DNA of 64,000 bases from Thozetella sp. PMI_491 (taxonomy: Eukaryota > Ascomycota > Sordariomycetes > Chaetosphaeriales > Chaetosphaeriaceae): assembly GCA_021432635.1 (NCBI GenBank), contig MU270022.1, forward strand, positions 1,178,001-1,242,000, written 5' to 3'. The translations under genes and the position numbers were made by a program. Below the pieces are notes generated by a model. It made no database searches, was not told where the DNA came from, and saw nothing but the letters and a program-made list of their open reading frames with translations. This document shows positions 21,166 through 32,345 of the stretch, in pieces (the first letter of the stretch is position 1; every line of letters starts with the position of its first letter).

Positions 21166-23351
21166 ATGAATATGGGCGGTACCCCCTGGCTTGACCAGCC
21201 GGTCATGCTGCACTCGTCGCGCGCCGACAAGTGCACACTAACGGCTGAGCAATGCGCTTACCGGAGCGGTTACTGGCGATACTGGTAAGCACTTCAGTCT
21301 GCGAGTGGCACCATCGAGATTGCGTACGCGGTGCCTAACTCCTTATCACGCAGGTACGAGGCCGATCATGTATTCGGGCTCTCGACCATATACTTCTTCA
21401 TAGTCACGATCGGAATTTGCCTAGTTGGGTTCTGGTCGCTCAAGCTTGCCCCGGCATCGCTTCGACAACAGAGCTGGTTTCGGAAGGCGGTAAGCTTTTT
21501 CCGTTTTCTGGCCTATCGCCGATTCAAGGCGCTGGGATGGGAGACGCCGTCAGCAGGCGTATTGTTTCTTCTCGTGACCGGATTTATCTTCTTCATGGGT
21601 AAGTGCTCTCTCTAGCTATCCCTTGGAGGTGGAATGGCGGCACCTAACTACTTTGGTAGCTATGACTCTGGGACCTCAGCCGTATTATTGGCCAAACACG
21701 CGAACGCTGAGCTTCGGGAATTCCCCGCCGATCGCGACAAGGACCGGCTACATGGCATTGGCCTGCCTGCCATTCCTCATGTAAGACACCTGCTATCGAC
21801 TATACAGTGGCAGGGTGCGAGAAGCTGACGTGATGAATAGCATCTTGGCCACCAAGGCTAACATGATTGCGTCCTTGACTGGCGTTTCGCACGATCGCCT
21901 CATGGTGTTTCACACCTGGGTTGCATGGGCCATGCTCGTCCTCGCCTTGGTGCATACATTTCCATTCATCGTATTTCACACCTGGAAAGGTGATATGGTT
22001 ACGCTCTGGAACACGAGCGTGGTATACTGGACAGGAGTCGCCGCGCTTATACCTCAAGCCTACCTGACCTTCATGTCCTTGCCGCGGATCCGGTATGTAT
22101 AGATCCCTGTCTCGAGGCACCTTCAGCTAAATGTGCGTATAGGAACAAGTACTACGAGTTTTTCAAGGCTACGCATTATATTGCAGCTATTCTTTTCGTA
22201 GTTTTCTTCTTCATCCACTGTGACTTTAGACTCACATCCTGGTATGTTGAGATCGCATCTTCTCCCTATCCTTCCCCCGATCTAGGTTCTAACCCAGGAG
22301 ATCTAGGGACTACTTTATCGCCACCGGCGTTTTGTATACCGTTTCTTTTCTCTACTCACAGATTCGGACCTACTTCGAACACGGCATCTCCCAGCGTGCC
22401 ACCGTGGTCCGTGTGTCGCAAAATACCCTCAAGGTCACTGTGCCGGTAAAAAACATGACCTGGCAGCCAGGACAGCACGTCTTTCTACGCTTTCTCGCCT
22501 TTGGCCTGCACGCCTTTACCGCTCATCCTTTTACCATTTGCAGCTCGGCGACCATGAAGTCTTCCGATAAGTCTGGTGAGCGTGCGCTTGTGTTTTACGT
22601 CCGACCGCGCTGGGGAGTCACTTGCCGGCTCGCTGCTGCTGTTGCCAGGCAGCCAGGAGGCCTCACCGTCCCGGTACTAATTGAAGGGCCGTACGGCGGC
22701 CTGCAGACAAGGCCGCTTAACTCGTACGACAGGGCATTGGTGATTGGGTGCGGCATCGGTGCCGGCTTCTCACTCCCTTTTGTTATGGAATGGGCACTTA
22801 TGAAGTCTCGAGTTCCTAGCGATAATGGAGGGAAGCTAGCAAGTCGTTTGCAAGTCATTATCGCCACTCGCGATGCCGAACTTATTGAGTGGTACGAAGC
22901 TGCTCTTGTGGAGTTTTTGGAAGATCATGGTCTTCCTTTTACCATAGACGATGTTGAGATTCTCGTCTACTTCACCACAAGCAACGAGGTGACACCTACG
23001 CCTTCGCAGCATGATGCCACCATTGCGGGAGACGAGAAGTCGCTTTCTGCTTTGCCAAAGGTAACTAGGATCCCTATCAAGGTTCTTTCCGGTCGCCCCG
23101 ATATCACAACCGTGGTCCGGGAGGCAACACTCGAGGCGGGCGTGTCGGTCGGTATCGCGGCCTGCGGCCCCGCGGGGGTGCTCAAGGCAGCGCAGGACGA
23201 AGCCGCTACTGCACAACTTAAGATCCTCAGTTCCGGGACTGGTGCCAAAGAAGTGTATCTTCATTCTGAGGTGTTCTCGTAAGTTCCCGTTAATAGTGGA
23301 GGCTTGATTAGGCGGTACTGGAATTATTGCTAACCCAGATACAGTTGGTGA
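21166..23351 (+). CDS. Ferric/cupric reductase transmembrane protein (FRE family)
   Basis: A plasma-membrane flavocytochrome that reduces extracellular Fe(III) or Cu(II) with cytosolic NADPH. It begins MNMGGTPWLDQPVMLHSS, then a membrane helix (IYFFIVTIGICLVGFWSL), the ferric-reductase helix bundle with the heme-ligand pattern (HDRLMVFHTWVAWAMLVLAL, VHTFPFIVFH, ATHYIAAILF) and IHC. The cytosolic part has an FAD-binding segment (GQHVFLRFLAFGLHAFTAHPFTI, containing HPF), then the NAD-binding half with LIEGPYGG, VIGCGIGAGFSLPF and a closing CGP. The last exon adds only a Trp and stop (EVFSW), the usual FRE ending. At least five introns. It is convergent with the CTR copper transporter 298 bp away, suggesting joint metal uptake. 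Confidence 0.92.
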
Positions 23352-23649
23352 GAGACAAACCCAAAGAGACCAAAGCATCGAAGTACAGAGCCATTATATT
23401 TAAATTAAGAGCATAGAATACTATAATAGAATGCGCCGAAAGTGCCGTAAACCTATGCCTACCCTCTTTTGCGCCTATTTGCATATCTAGTAGCAAGGAG
23501 AGTCGCAAAATAGTATCAAATATTGCGCTTTGTATAAACTTTCCAATTTGAGAAGCTCGTCTTAAACGATATGCCTATATAGAGAGCTTTATGAAATCGA
23601 ATGTATCGTGTTCGATGCAAGGTCTCTAACGGCCCCTGTTCCCACCCCA

Positions 23650-24299
23650 CTAGTGATGCGAATTGCCCGACCCAAACCTTCCGACCAGAAATGTGCCCAA
23701 GAAAATGCCACCCAAGACCGAGAGGAAATATCCGACATTCATCGTCATAACCGCCAACATCCTGTAGCGCACGTGGTCAGCGAGAATCATCCACATACGC
23801 GTTGGGGTCTAGCTCACAGGAGGTAGCCGATTCCACTGCTGAAAACTTCAAAGAGGGCGCGTGATGTCTCGATCGAGATGCGGAACGGGTGACTGTGCAA
23901 GCTTCGGGACAAGGCACCAGTTACACTGCGGTCCGCTATAGTCGCGTCGCCTTCCAGGCCCTTTGAGTCGTCGCCAGCTGTGCCGAGCGGAAGCCAAACC
24001 GAGCGGGCAAGAACATTTCGCACTGCTTGCAGAATGCAGTGGAGGGTTGCCAGCACAATCAGGAAAATGCAGGTGCCAGCGTAGGGGCCCGTTCCGGAGG
24101 GTGTCCAGTCCATAGAAAACAGGGGCGTGCTCACGGACTGGAAGAACACCATCATCATATCGGCGGAGGTCATCGTCATCGACGAGCTATCGTCGCCCAT
24201 GTCCATCGTGCTCGTGCTGGTTGCCATGCTACCGGTGGATGTCATCGACATGGACATCGCCATGGTGCTCGACGCCATGGTCATGCCGCTCATATCCAT
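23650..24299 (-). CDS. CTR-type high-affinity copper transporter
   Basis: Two exons. The N-terminus is Met-rich with repeated MxM/MxxxM clusters (MDMSGMTMASSTMAMSM), a typical extracellular Cu(I)-binding region. Three membrane helices follow: one after WTPSG (GTCIFLIVLATLHCILQAV), a second starting at GIGYLLMLAVMTMNVGYF, where MLAVMTMN carries the MxxxM selectivity motif, and a third with the GxxxG packing motif (LGGIFLGTFLVG). The loop between helices 1 and 2 is cytosolic. The intron lies just before the MxxxM helix and rejoins CT|G (Leu) to ATG. Length of about 195 aa is normal. It moves Cu(I) produced by reductases such as the neighbouring FRE gene. Its promoter lies to the right, in the 24.3-kb spacer. 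Confidence 0.92.
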
Positions 24300-24927
24300 C
24301 TTTTAGGCCAGGGAAAAAAGATTAGGCGTTAGCAGCCGAGTGATGCTGTCTAGATACCAGTCCAGAACTGCAATGGTGACTACAGTCTTGGAGCGCTTCG
24401 AGGAGGTGAAACGAGGTAGTCAAAAATGAAATAAAGGCTAGAGAAGTAGGGCGCAGTCGTTCGCTTAATGGGCTTGCTCAAAGGTTGCAGGAGGGGCGCA
24501 TTCTGCATCTCATTCCCATAACTGGTCTAGTGCTCCGTTATTATTGAGCTCGGAGGAGCCCCCGGCAGCGGATGTACAGGTCCACAGCAGACGAAACATG
24601 CGCGCCCGCTATTGCGTCCGCACAAGAGTGGGTCCGTAGCGTGTACATAAGTGCTCATTCTACCGCCTTAGTTGAAAATTCGTCTCATTTTTTCTCGAGC
24701 CGTCAAGGCCCCGCCCCATGCTTGGTGTGCGGGTGGTTTGAAATGTCTTCGGCCGTAGAGGCGATGGCTCCTCCAGAGGCCATGCGCTAGGGGCGGGTGC
24801 TACCCTCCGAGCTTGTTTGAGCAAGTAATGACGAATCAGAGCAATTCCCGGGCGTAATGGTAATTCCCGCTAACATGAACCTTGGGCTTAGCAAGTCCAG
24901 GATGGTTTAAGTGCGTGGATGTGTTGC

Positions 24928-25010
24928 AAGGATAAGAACCCTGAGCGCCAATGTTACAGAGCGTGGGGTAAGGAGAAGAACCCCGAGCGCTAATGTTACA
25001 TAGTGTGGGG
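24928..25010. repeat. Tandem repeat, two copies of about 42 bp
   Basis: Copies at 24928-24968 and 24970-25010 share the words AAGAACC, GAGCGC, AATGTTACA and GTGGGG with a few substitutions. Period is 42 bp. Possibly part of a decayed LTR or other mobile-element end. Confidence 0.6.
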
Positions 25011-26607
25011 CACCGAAGTGCTTTGTGCCCAAGTCTTTGTAACATAAGTGTATCGTTCTTCTTCTCTAACCCCTCTAAGTGTACGACATGGCTGTTTTAC
25101 CTGTGTTGCATAGCCGTTGACCTAGTGGCAGATATAATATTATAGTAGATCGCATCAGAGACCGAATAGGATTGCATTCCTACCTTGTTGCCCTGCCAAG
25201 CCATAACTACAGATTAGCTGAGCAGGTTTAGGTGCGTAGGCGAGTAGGTAACCAACGGTCAGGGCAATACACCCTGTTTGATAACTCCTGGCTGTCTCGA
25301 GATAGAATGTTCAAGTCACGGCAATATTACCAGTTGAAGCGTCCACAGCACTCGACAAGTAAAAGATGCTCGGGTCTCTCAGCACCAGATCTAACCGCAC
25401 CTTCATTACCTCGGCTACACCACATCCAGCCCCTGTACGTTCTATCACTCAGCAACAGCAACAGTCATCGACAGCGTGGCAGCATCCTTCGATGCATTCG
25501 CAGCAAATAAAGCAGGCACAGAGATCCACTGTAGGTCGGCCAAGCGTTAGAACAAGTCGTGAGCGGAGGATCGATCAATCAACGCACAGATGAGCCCACC
25601 GCCCCTTAGGCTTGCATTTTTATGATCGGCATTGTCCTGCAGAGTCTACCAGTCAGTCCAACCGTATTCAGCACCTAGTCTGAGCAGCGGCGGGGACAAA
25701 CCTCCGGCCGGGGCGCATCGTTTTGAGATGCGCTAGGCTGCATAGACTCTGCAGCCTTGTACTGCATCTCGGTAGAATTATTCTCCTGCATGGCTGCGAA
25801 GGGCTTTATGGTGTAGAAGCGACACGAAATGGTGTAATAAGGGAGGATGCTGGGGAAACGGGAGCCAAGTCCGCCAAGAATGCCAAGCTTTATAAATGGG
25901 GCGGGGTTCGGAGTGTCTGCATACGTCATCGATTGCTCCGGTGTCTTACGATAAACGGACAGGCGATCGTGGCGGTGGAATTCGCCTCGTTGATTGGTGT
26001 AACAGATTGCGACCTAGCCTGTCCTAGCTACACTATCTGGGCATTCTGGCTATTATTCAAGTTTCGGGGAACTGCCGCCCTGCATTGAACCCGGCGAGAA
26101 GATCTCAAACGGTTCGACCATGGGAGGTAGCGTTAGTGTTCTGCCCATAATGCGAAGAACTCGTTGCTGCGCCTATGGCACTTGTCATCACTAGGTATCG
26201 ACCGCCTCCCGCATAGTGCCGATGCAAAGCCTACTTAGGAACTCCGGTACCGCCGCGGCATTCCGGTATACATCTGAAGGATACTGTTCTAGCTGGAGGC
26301 AATCGCCTTAAGTCAACCGCCAAGTCCGGCCCGGAAGGACGGGCCTGTGGGTCTCTCCCGCGGACTTCCGGCGCTACCCCGGGGTTCGTGCGGGGCCACA
26401 TCGGAGGCAGACGACAAGTAGTGTATTCCGCTTACAAGTCTCCCGTCGTATTATTCAGACTCAACCTAGTGATTCAAGTCTTAGCTGGGTGGCTAGGTGG
26501 TTCTGTATAGGAGACTTTTGTCGCGCCAGTGCCTCGAGCCGCCATTTGTGATCGGTAAGCACAATGGCCGGCGTTTTCAGATGCCACGCACTGCGAGGGA
26601 GCTGCCA

Positions 26608-26616
26608 TATATAAAA
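26608..26616 (+). promoter_or_regulatory. TATA box of the Gfo/Idh/MocA gene
   Basis: TATATAAAA, about 90 bp before the ATG at 26702. Confidence 0.55.
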
Positions 26617-26701
26617 GCCAGAATATGGTAGTTCAAACCACAAGAACATCCATCATCACAACCGTCTACTCTCATCTATTCCCACATTTTAAACAAATAC
26701 A

Positions 26702-27914
26702 ATGGCTCCGATCCGCGTTGGCCTCATTGGCTTGCTGTCCAAGCATGTTGAAAATCCAACCCACACGCCGGGCTGCTGGGCCTCCGTGGCCCACTTGCCT
26801 ACCCATCTCAACTCCCCCGAATACGAAATCGTGGCAGTCTGCAACTCAAGCACCGAGTCCGCGCAAAAGGCAATTGTTTTACACAACCTGCCCCCTTCCA
26901 CCAAAGCTTACGGCAACCCCGCCGACATCGCAGCGGATCCGAACGTGGACCTTGTCGTGGTCACGGTTCACACCCAGAAGCACTATGAGCTGGCCCGTCC
27001 CGCGTTGCTGAAGGGAAAGCAGGTATTTGTGGAGTGGCCGCTGGGCGCAAGTTTGGCTGAGGCTGAGGAGCTCGCCGGTCTTGCCGAAACAGCCAAGCTG
27101 AAGACCATGGTTGGGACCCAGGCGAGGGCGTCTCCGGTGACGACCAAGATTAAGGAACTTATTTCGTCTGGCCAAATCGGCCAGGTTAGAAGCACTTCGG
27201 TACTAGCGAGCCTTGGCATGCTTCCCATGGATGCATGGTTTGCTGGGGCCGAGTCGTACCTCGAGATGGCCACGGGGGCTACTGAGTACCAGATCCAGTT
27301 TGGACATTGTAAGGCCCTCTTGGGTATGCGAACTAAGGTTGAAATTGAGCCGCGCTAACGATAACATTCCAGTTATCGATTCTTTTATCGATGTCCTAGG
27401 CGACTTCTCTGATCTAAGTGCTATTCTAAAGTCGGAATTTCCTTTGGTTCCGGTTTTTGACGGCACCGGCAAGATGACGAACCCGGGGTATCGTAAGACC
27501 TCTCCTGAACAGATTCTCGTCCAGGGTCAGCTCGAGAGTGGTACCGTGGCGTCGATCGCTTTCCGCAAGCCCAAAGCCTCTATCGACGGAATTTCGTGGC
27601 GCTGGATTATCACGGGCACGGACGGCGAGATCGAGCTCACCATGCCCGACTCGCAATGGCAGTTTGGCCATCCCGAAACAAAGCTCACACTGAAAGTTGG
27701 CAGATCGGACACCGTCGAGGTCGACTTTGGACATGTTAAGTTGGACTGGGCAGAGGGGAAAGAGTTACAACTCCAGGCCCTCAATGTTTCCGGGTTGTAC
27801 GATGCGTTCGCCAAGGGCGACGAGACCCGGTTTGCCACCTTCCAATCGGCCCTCAAAACACACCGTCTTCTTGAGAAGATTGTTAAGGCGGCGAATTACT
27901 ACCCCAAGGAATAG
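26702..27914 (+). CDS. Gfo/Idh/MocA-family NAD(P)-dependent oxidoreductase, 382 aa
   Basis: Two exons, 26702-27308 and 27373-27914 (1149 nt). The N-terminal Rossmann fold starts IRVGLIGLLSK and has the family's dinucleotide-loop region AVCNSSTESAQKA and DPNVDLVVVTVHTQKHYELA. The EKP-like motif is changed to VEWPLGASLAEAEEL, with W in place of the usual K. The second domain begins with VGTQARASP and ends with ALKTHRLLEKIVKAA. Members oxidise sugars, inositols or bile-pigment-like substrates, or act as sensors like Gal80 when catalysis is lost. The missing Lys leaves open whether this copy is an enzyme or a regulator. It has its own TATA box and no obvious partner. Confidence 0.88.
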
Positions 27915-28162
27915 TTCGATGCTTTACAAGCAACTACTCTCGATTTCGGAATCAAATAAGACAGTGAAGTAGTCACTAGTATGTGGCATCCTTGTAGTGT
28001 CTCCTAAATTATATAGCCGTGAGAAGACAGACGCCTGGATAGAAAGATTTGTATTGATCTTGAAAAATGGTGGTTTGATGCTATCATCCGATCCCGTGAC
28101 CACATTCCTCAGCCAAGGCTCTTCCAAAATGTCCCCAAAACCGGTGTTTGTAACAAACCGCT

Positions 28163-30014
28163 TCACGATACAGCCACGGCTGACTGTGCGTTGATCGACT
28201 CCGGAGCAACGACTGGGACATCAGCGATCTCGCTCTTGGGCGGCCACTTTACCCGCCTAGTCGCGCGGGCGTATAGATTGATGGGGCGAATGAGCTGGAA
28301 GAATGGATCGTACTCGACGCTCGACTCGCCCTCTTTGACGAACTTGTATCGCCACACCAGCTTCGGCAGCATCGTGCGCACCTCCTGCAGGGCGAAGTTG
28401 TAGGCGATGCACATGCGGCCGCCGGTGCAGAAAGGAATGTACTGATTGCGTTGCATGTTCTTGACCTCGTCTGAATCCCATCGGTCTGGGTTGAACCGCG
28501 CAGGGTTGTCCCACAGCTTTGGGTTGTTGTGGATGTGGTGGATCGCCGAGATAATGACCGAGTCCTTGGGGATGAAGTAGCCCCCAGGCAAAATGCAGTC
28601 TTTCTTGGCAGTGCGCCCGGGCTGGTATGCTGGATTGTGGCGCCGCTGCGTCTCCTTGATGAACTTTTCCAAGTAAGTCAGCTTCGCGGTGAGATCGGGC
28701 GTTACCTGCGTGTCGTCGTTGAAGTCATGGTCGACAAGTTCCTGGAGCATCCTGTCCTGGGTTCCTTCATACTCTACTAGCCCATAGATAAGCCATGAGA
28801 GGAGAGAGCTGGTCGTGGTAAAACCCGCGCCGGTGGCGACGATGCAGACAGGCACCATGATATGCTTCGGGAGCTTCTCGCCCTTGTTATCAACAGCACG
28901 GACGAGGTAGTCTACATAGGGGTGTCAGTTAGTCATCGGATCTTAAGAAATCAATCATGCGAGGGGATCCTCACCAACTGTGTTAGCCGCCTCCAAGGCG
29001 GCGTCCTGGAGCGGTAGGTCCTCGGTGCCTCCTGATTCGGCTGCATCGATGGATTGTTGGAGAAGTTCATAGATGCGCTGCTTTACTTGGCGCAGCCTCT
29101 GTGGGTCTCCGAAAGGCAGACTGCCATACCAAGTCCCTTTGCTGGTAACCTTTTTGTTAAGCGTTAGCGCCTCGACTATAAGCTTGATCATCTCGTGCGT
29201 GGGTGCGTCAAGCGAATCGAAGTGGTGGAAATCCATGCCCAGGACTAGCTTGCCGACGGCCTGAGAGCCCAGCTTTAGCATATACTGATAGACGTTGAAG
29301 GCCTCGCCTTGTTGGTCAAGCTCGTCGAAGACTTTGAAGCTGTCTTCCACCGTAGCCTGCATGGTGGCGGCATAGTGTCGCACGGCCTTAGGCCCAAAGG
29401 CGGGAGGGAGAAACTTATGAGCGAGGCGCCACTCCTCGGTATCTGTGTCACCGAGGAAGATGCCAGCCTCCGGAGTCTTGAGCTCAGAGAGTGGGTGAGA
29501 AGCGTTGATAATCTTGGAGAAAAAAGGAGACTCCGTCAGGGCAATGGTGGCAAGTCTAGGATCGTTGGTTTCATATGTGACCCGGCCCAGGCTGTTCTGC
29601 TTGATGATGGGTCCATATTTTGCATAGAGCCGCTCGTGGTTCCCGAGATGGTCGGGGAAGATTTCGTAGTAATTGCCGGCAATGGGCAGACCTTGAGGCC
29701 CCGGCACATCGCGGACCTTGTGACCATCAACGGTTACGGCTACGTCGCCTTCCCAAGACAGAACATCTGATACATCTGAGAGCTCGGTTTCCTCAGTCTG
29801 AAAATCGATACCTAAAATGGTTCAGAATTGCAGCAAAACCTAGAAGTCTCTTGTTTGGGTTTAGGTCAAAGGGAAGCATACCTGACGGCTCCACGACTCC
29901 AAACAACTCGGCAACTAGATATCGGAGACTCGTGAGGTCCAGAGACGCATCAACGTCAACGTACTTTCCCGTCGAAGGCTCTTTCCCGAGGAGATAGAAC
30001 TTTCTAGGTGCCAT
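28163..30014 (-). CDS. Cytochrome P450 with N-terminal non-P450 extension, 572 aa
   Basis: Three exons (30014-29882, 29811-28975, 28911-28163; 1719 nt). Instead of a membrane anchor, the first 90 residues form a small polar domain (MAPRKFYLLGKEPSTGKYVD, then LTSLRYLVAELFGVVEPSG and SWEGDVAVTVDGH) that looks beta-grasp-like. The P450 follows from VPGPQGLPIAGNYYEIFPDH. ExxR is present (KETQRRHNP). The I-helix reads GAGFTTTSS, so the usual acidic residue before the Thr is missing. The heme loop is FCTGGRMCIAYN, with Ala where Gly is normal. It is transcribed divergently from the cytochrome b5-b5 reductase fusion, a likely electron donor. Substrate unknown; it may be soluble. The beta-grasp reading is inference from pattern only. 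Confidence 0.85.
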
Positions 30015-30894
30015 CGTGGTGTTGGTTCGATTGCTCACGGCGATAATTCACAGTGCAGCCACGCTCCACAGAATGCCTTGGGATCGAGCATGTGATTTTG
30101 CAGAAAATCAGTCCAGATATAACATGAAGCTCATAGGACAAAGCATAAGAACCATATTATACAAGAATACGGGGTTATTGCATCTCGAGTGCCACTAACC
30201 ATTCGCTTATCACTGCGTCGGTCACGGTATTTGCCGTGGATGACACCACACCCCAATATGCAGTAGAAATCTATGCAGAATGGACGGATCTCAGTAAGCA
30301 CACCAGGTGTTCATGGCGGCGGCTGTTTGACTTCTTTGCCCCGCCGGCTTTGTACCGATGTTACTTTCGGTGACAACGAACTTGATTCGGTGCGGCCCGG
30401 CAGAAGTAGAGTAAAGAGCTCGGATAGTCTTCATCATATGCATAGTAATCGAATGTTTTCTATGCACAGACGCCATATACGTGAGATGCAGGGTCGATAC
30501 GCCTTTTGCAGTTTCGGCCCGCGGGATATTCATGCAGGCCTTGGCCCGCTCGCGATACGGTGCTCGGACTCTGACGAGTGTGCATCCATCCATTTCAAGC
30601 ACAGCGCTCCAAATTGGCTCCTAGTTCGCAAAGGAGATTTCAATCCTACGTAAGGCTACGCACATCCATACGACCCCGGAATTGTGTGTCTCATGAATCA
30701 CACCGCTCAGCTAGTACCCACAGCCCATCAGAATTGTGTTACATGAGCACAGAGATCGAGACTTGCGCGGAACAAAACCCCACTGGCACCAGGCTGTGGG
30801 AATAACCTTCTGGGTTTACTTATCAATCTGGGACCATCTTGTTCAGTTTTACCTCCATATTTCACCAAGACTTTAAAGCACGCCACTAGGGAAG
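30015..30894. promoter_or_regulatory. Divergent promoter of P450 and cytochrome b5 reductase genes
   Basis: 880-bp spacer between two head-to-head redox genes. No ORF with recognisable features. No motif could be singled out with confidence. Confidence 0.4.
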
Positions 30895-32345
30895 ATGACT
30901 GAGTATACCACCAAAGAAATTGCTCAGCACGATAAAAAGTCAGACCTCTGGGTCGTCGTCCACGGCAAAGGTTGGCCAACTGCTTCTAAAATCGCACAGA
31001 GCCGCCCTAACCATACCATATTTTAGTGATCGATGTCACCAAATACGTGGACGACCATCCTGGAGGGGCAGAGGTGTTCCTAGAACTCGCCGGGAAAGAT
31101 GCAACCCAGGCGTTTGAGGAGGCTGGGCACTCCGAAGATGCTGTCGAAATCATGGAAAGCATGGCCATAGCCAAGAAGAAGGGTGCCGTGCTCACTAGAC
31201 CCGCCACCAAAGCGCCAGAAGTCTTGGTCCCGGTGGAGACTACAGGTCATCATAAAGGTTTCCACATCACGACGGACCAGGCGGTTGGCTTGACTGCCAT
31301 TGTTGTCGGAGCATTGACTGCCATCTCTTTGGTGCGCCATCGCGAGGCGGCTGCTGCGGACATTTCCAAGATTTTGAACGCAGCGCCAACGTCGCACTGG
31401 CTGGAGTGGTTCCGCCCAAACAAGCTCGGTTTCGCGGGCGGATTTCTGCTCGCTTCTGGCGTGTTTGGCGCACTCTCAGTGTATGGAATGGAGAAGCTAC
31501 CACGTTTGGTCCAGGGAACAGACTACTCGCAGCTTCCTCGACACCTCCAGGCCGATCGGTCTATACACCAGCGCAAGCTCATCTCTGTTCGGGGATACCT
31601 GGAACCTAAGACTTACCAGTCCTTGCGGTTGATATCTAAGACAGAGGTGGCTCCAGGCATCTATCATCTTGTTTTTGAGCTTCCCACCCCAAAGACCGTT
31701 TTGGGGCTACCAGTTGGCCAGCATGTTGCGATCAAGGCCGACATCGACGGACAGACAGTTTCGCGGTCATATACACCAGTGTCTAACAACACGGACCTGG
31801 GACGACTGGAGCTGGTGATCCGTTGCTATGCCGATGGACTATTCACTGGTCGCTACATTCAACACTTGAACTTGGGTGACGAAGTGCTCTTCCGCGGACC
31901 GCGCGGTGCTATGCGGTACCAACAGGGCATTGCGAAGAAGATCGGCATGGTTGCTGGCGGAACGGGAATCACGCCCATGTTTTCCCTCATCCGAGCCATA
32001 TGTGAGGACGAAAATGACATGACTGAAGTCAGCCTAGTCTACGGTAACCGCAGCGAGACAGATATTCTACTACGCAGCGAACTTGAGACGTTTGCTCGGC
32101 GCTACCCAAATAACTTCAAGCTGTGGTACCAGCTCGACGCAGTGCCCGCCAACTGGGCTTACGGAAAGGGCTATGTCACTCAACAGGTTATCCAGGAACA
32201 TCTCCCAGCTCCGTCACCGGACACCAAGATGATGCTGTGTGGACCTCCAGGCATGGTGAACGCTGCCAAGAAGGCTATGGTAGGATTGGGATTCAAGGAG
32301 CCGGGAGCAGTCGCCAGGACTACGGACCAAATTTTCATCTTTTAG
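30895..32345 (+). CDS. Cytochrome b5 / NADH-cytochrome b5 reductase fusion, 464 aa
   Basis: Two exons, 30895-30970 and 31027-32345 (1395 nt). The N-terminal cytochrome b5 domain has both heme ligands: the His of DDHPGG and the His of [11 protein letters not shown] linker with one or two hydrophobic segments ([18 protein letters not shown] and [20 protein letters not shown]) likely anchors it in the ER. The reductase half shows the FAD motif [10 protein letters not shown] (RxYTP), then [13 protein letters not shown], the NAD-binding GGTGITPMF and CGPPGM near the end, and it finishes in FIF. It passes electrons from NADH to its own b5 domain and on to partners, probably the divergent P450 (inference). 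Intron within the first 30 codons. Complete. Confidence 0.92.

Larger units (their letters stand above)
24300..26701. other. Gene-poor stretch with repeat relics
   Basis: 2.4 kb with no supported gene. It holds a 42-bp tandem repeat (24928-25010) and, nearby, TGTTACA/TGTAACA-rich sequence and a low-complexity frame repeating PTLCNI, which look like transposable-element debris. The right end is the promoter of the Gfo/Idh/MocA gene. Confidence 0.4.

Noticed and set aside
20571-21169. 159-aa open frame upstream of the metalloreductase.
   Set aside because: No motif, atypical composition, and it overlaps the start of the better-supported FRE gene.
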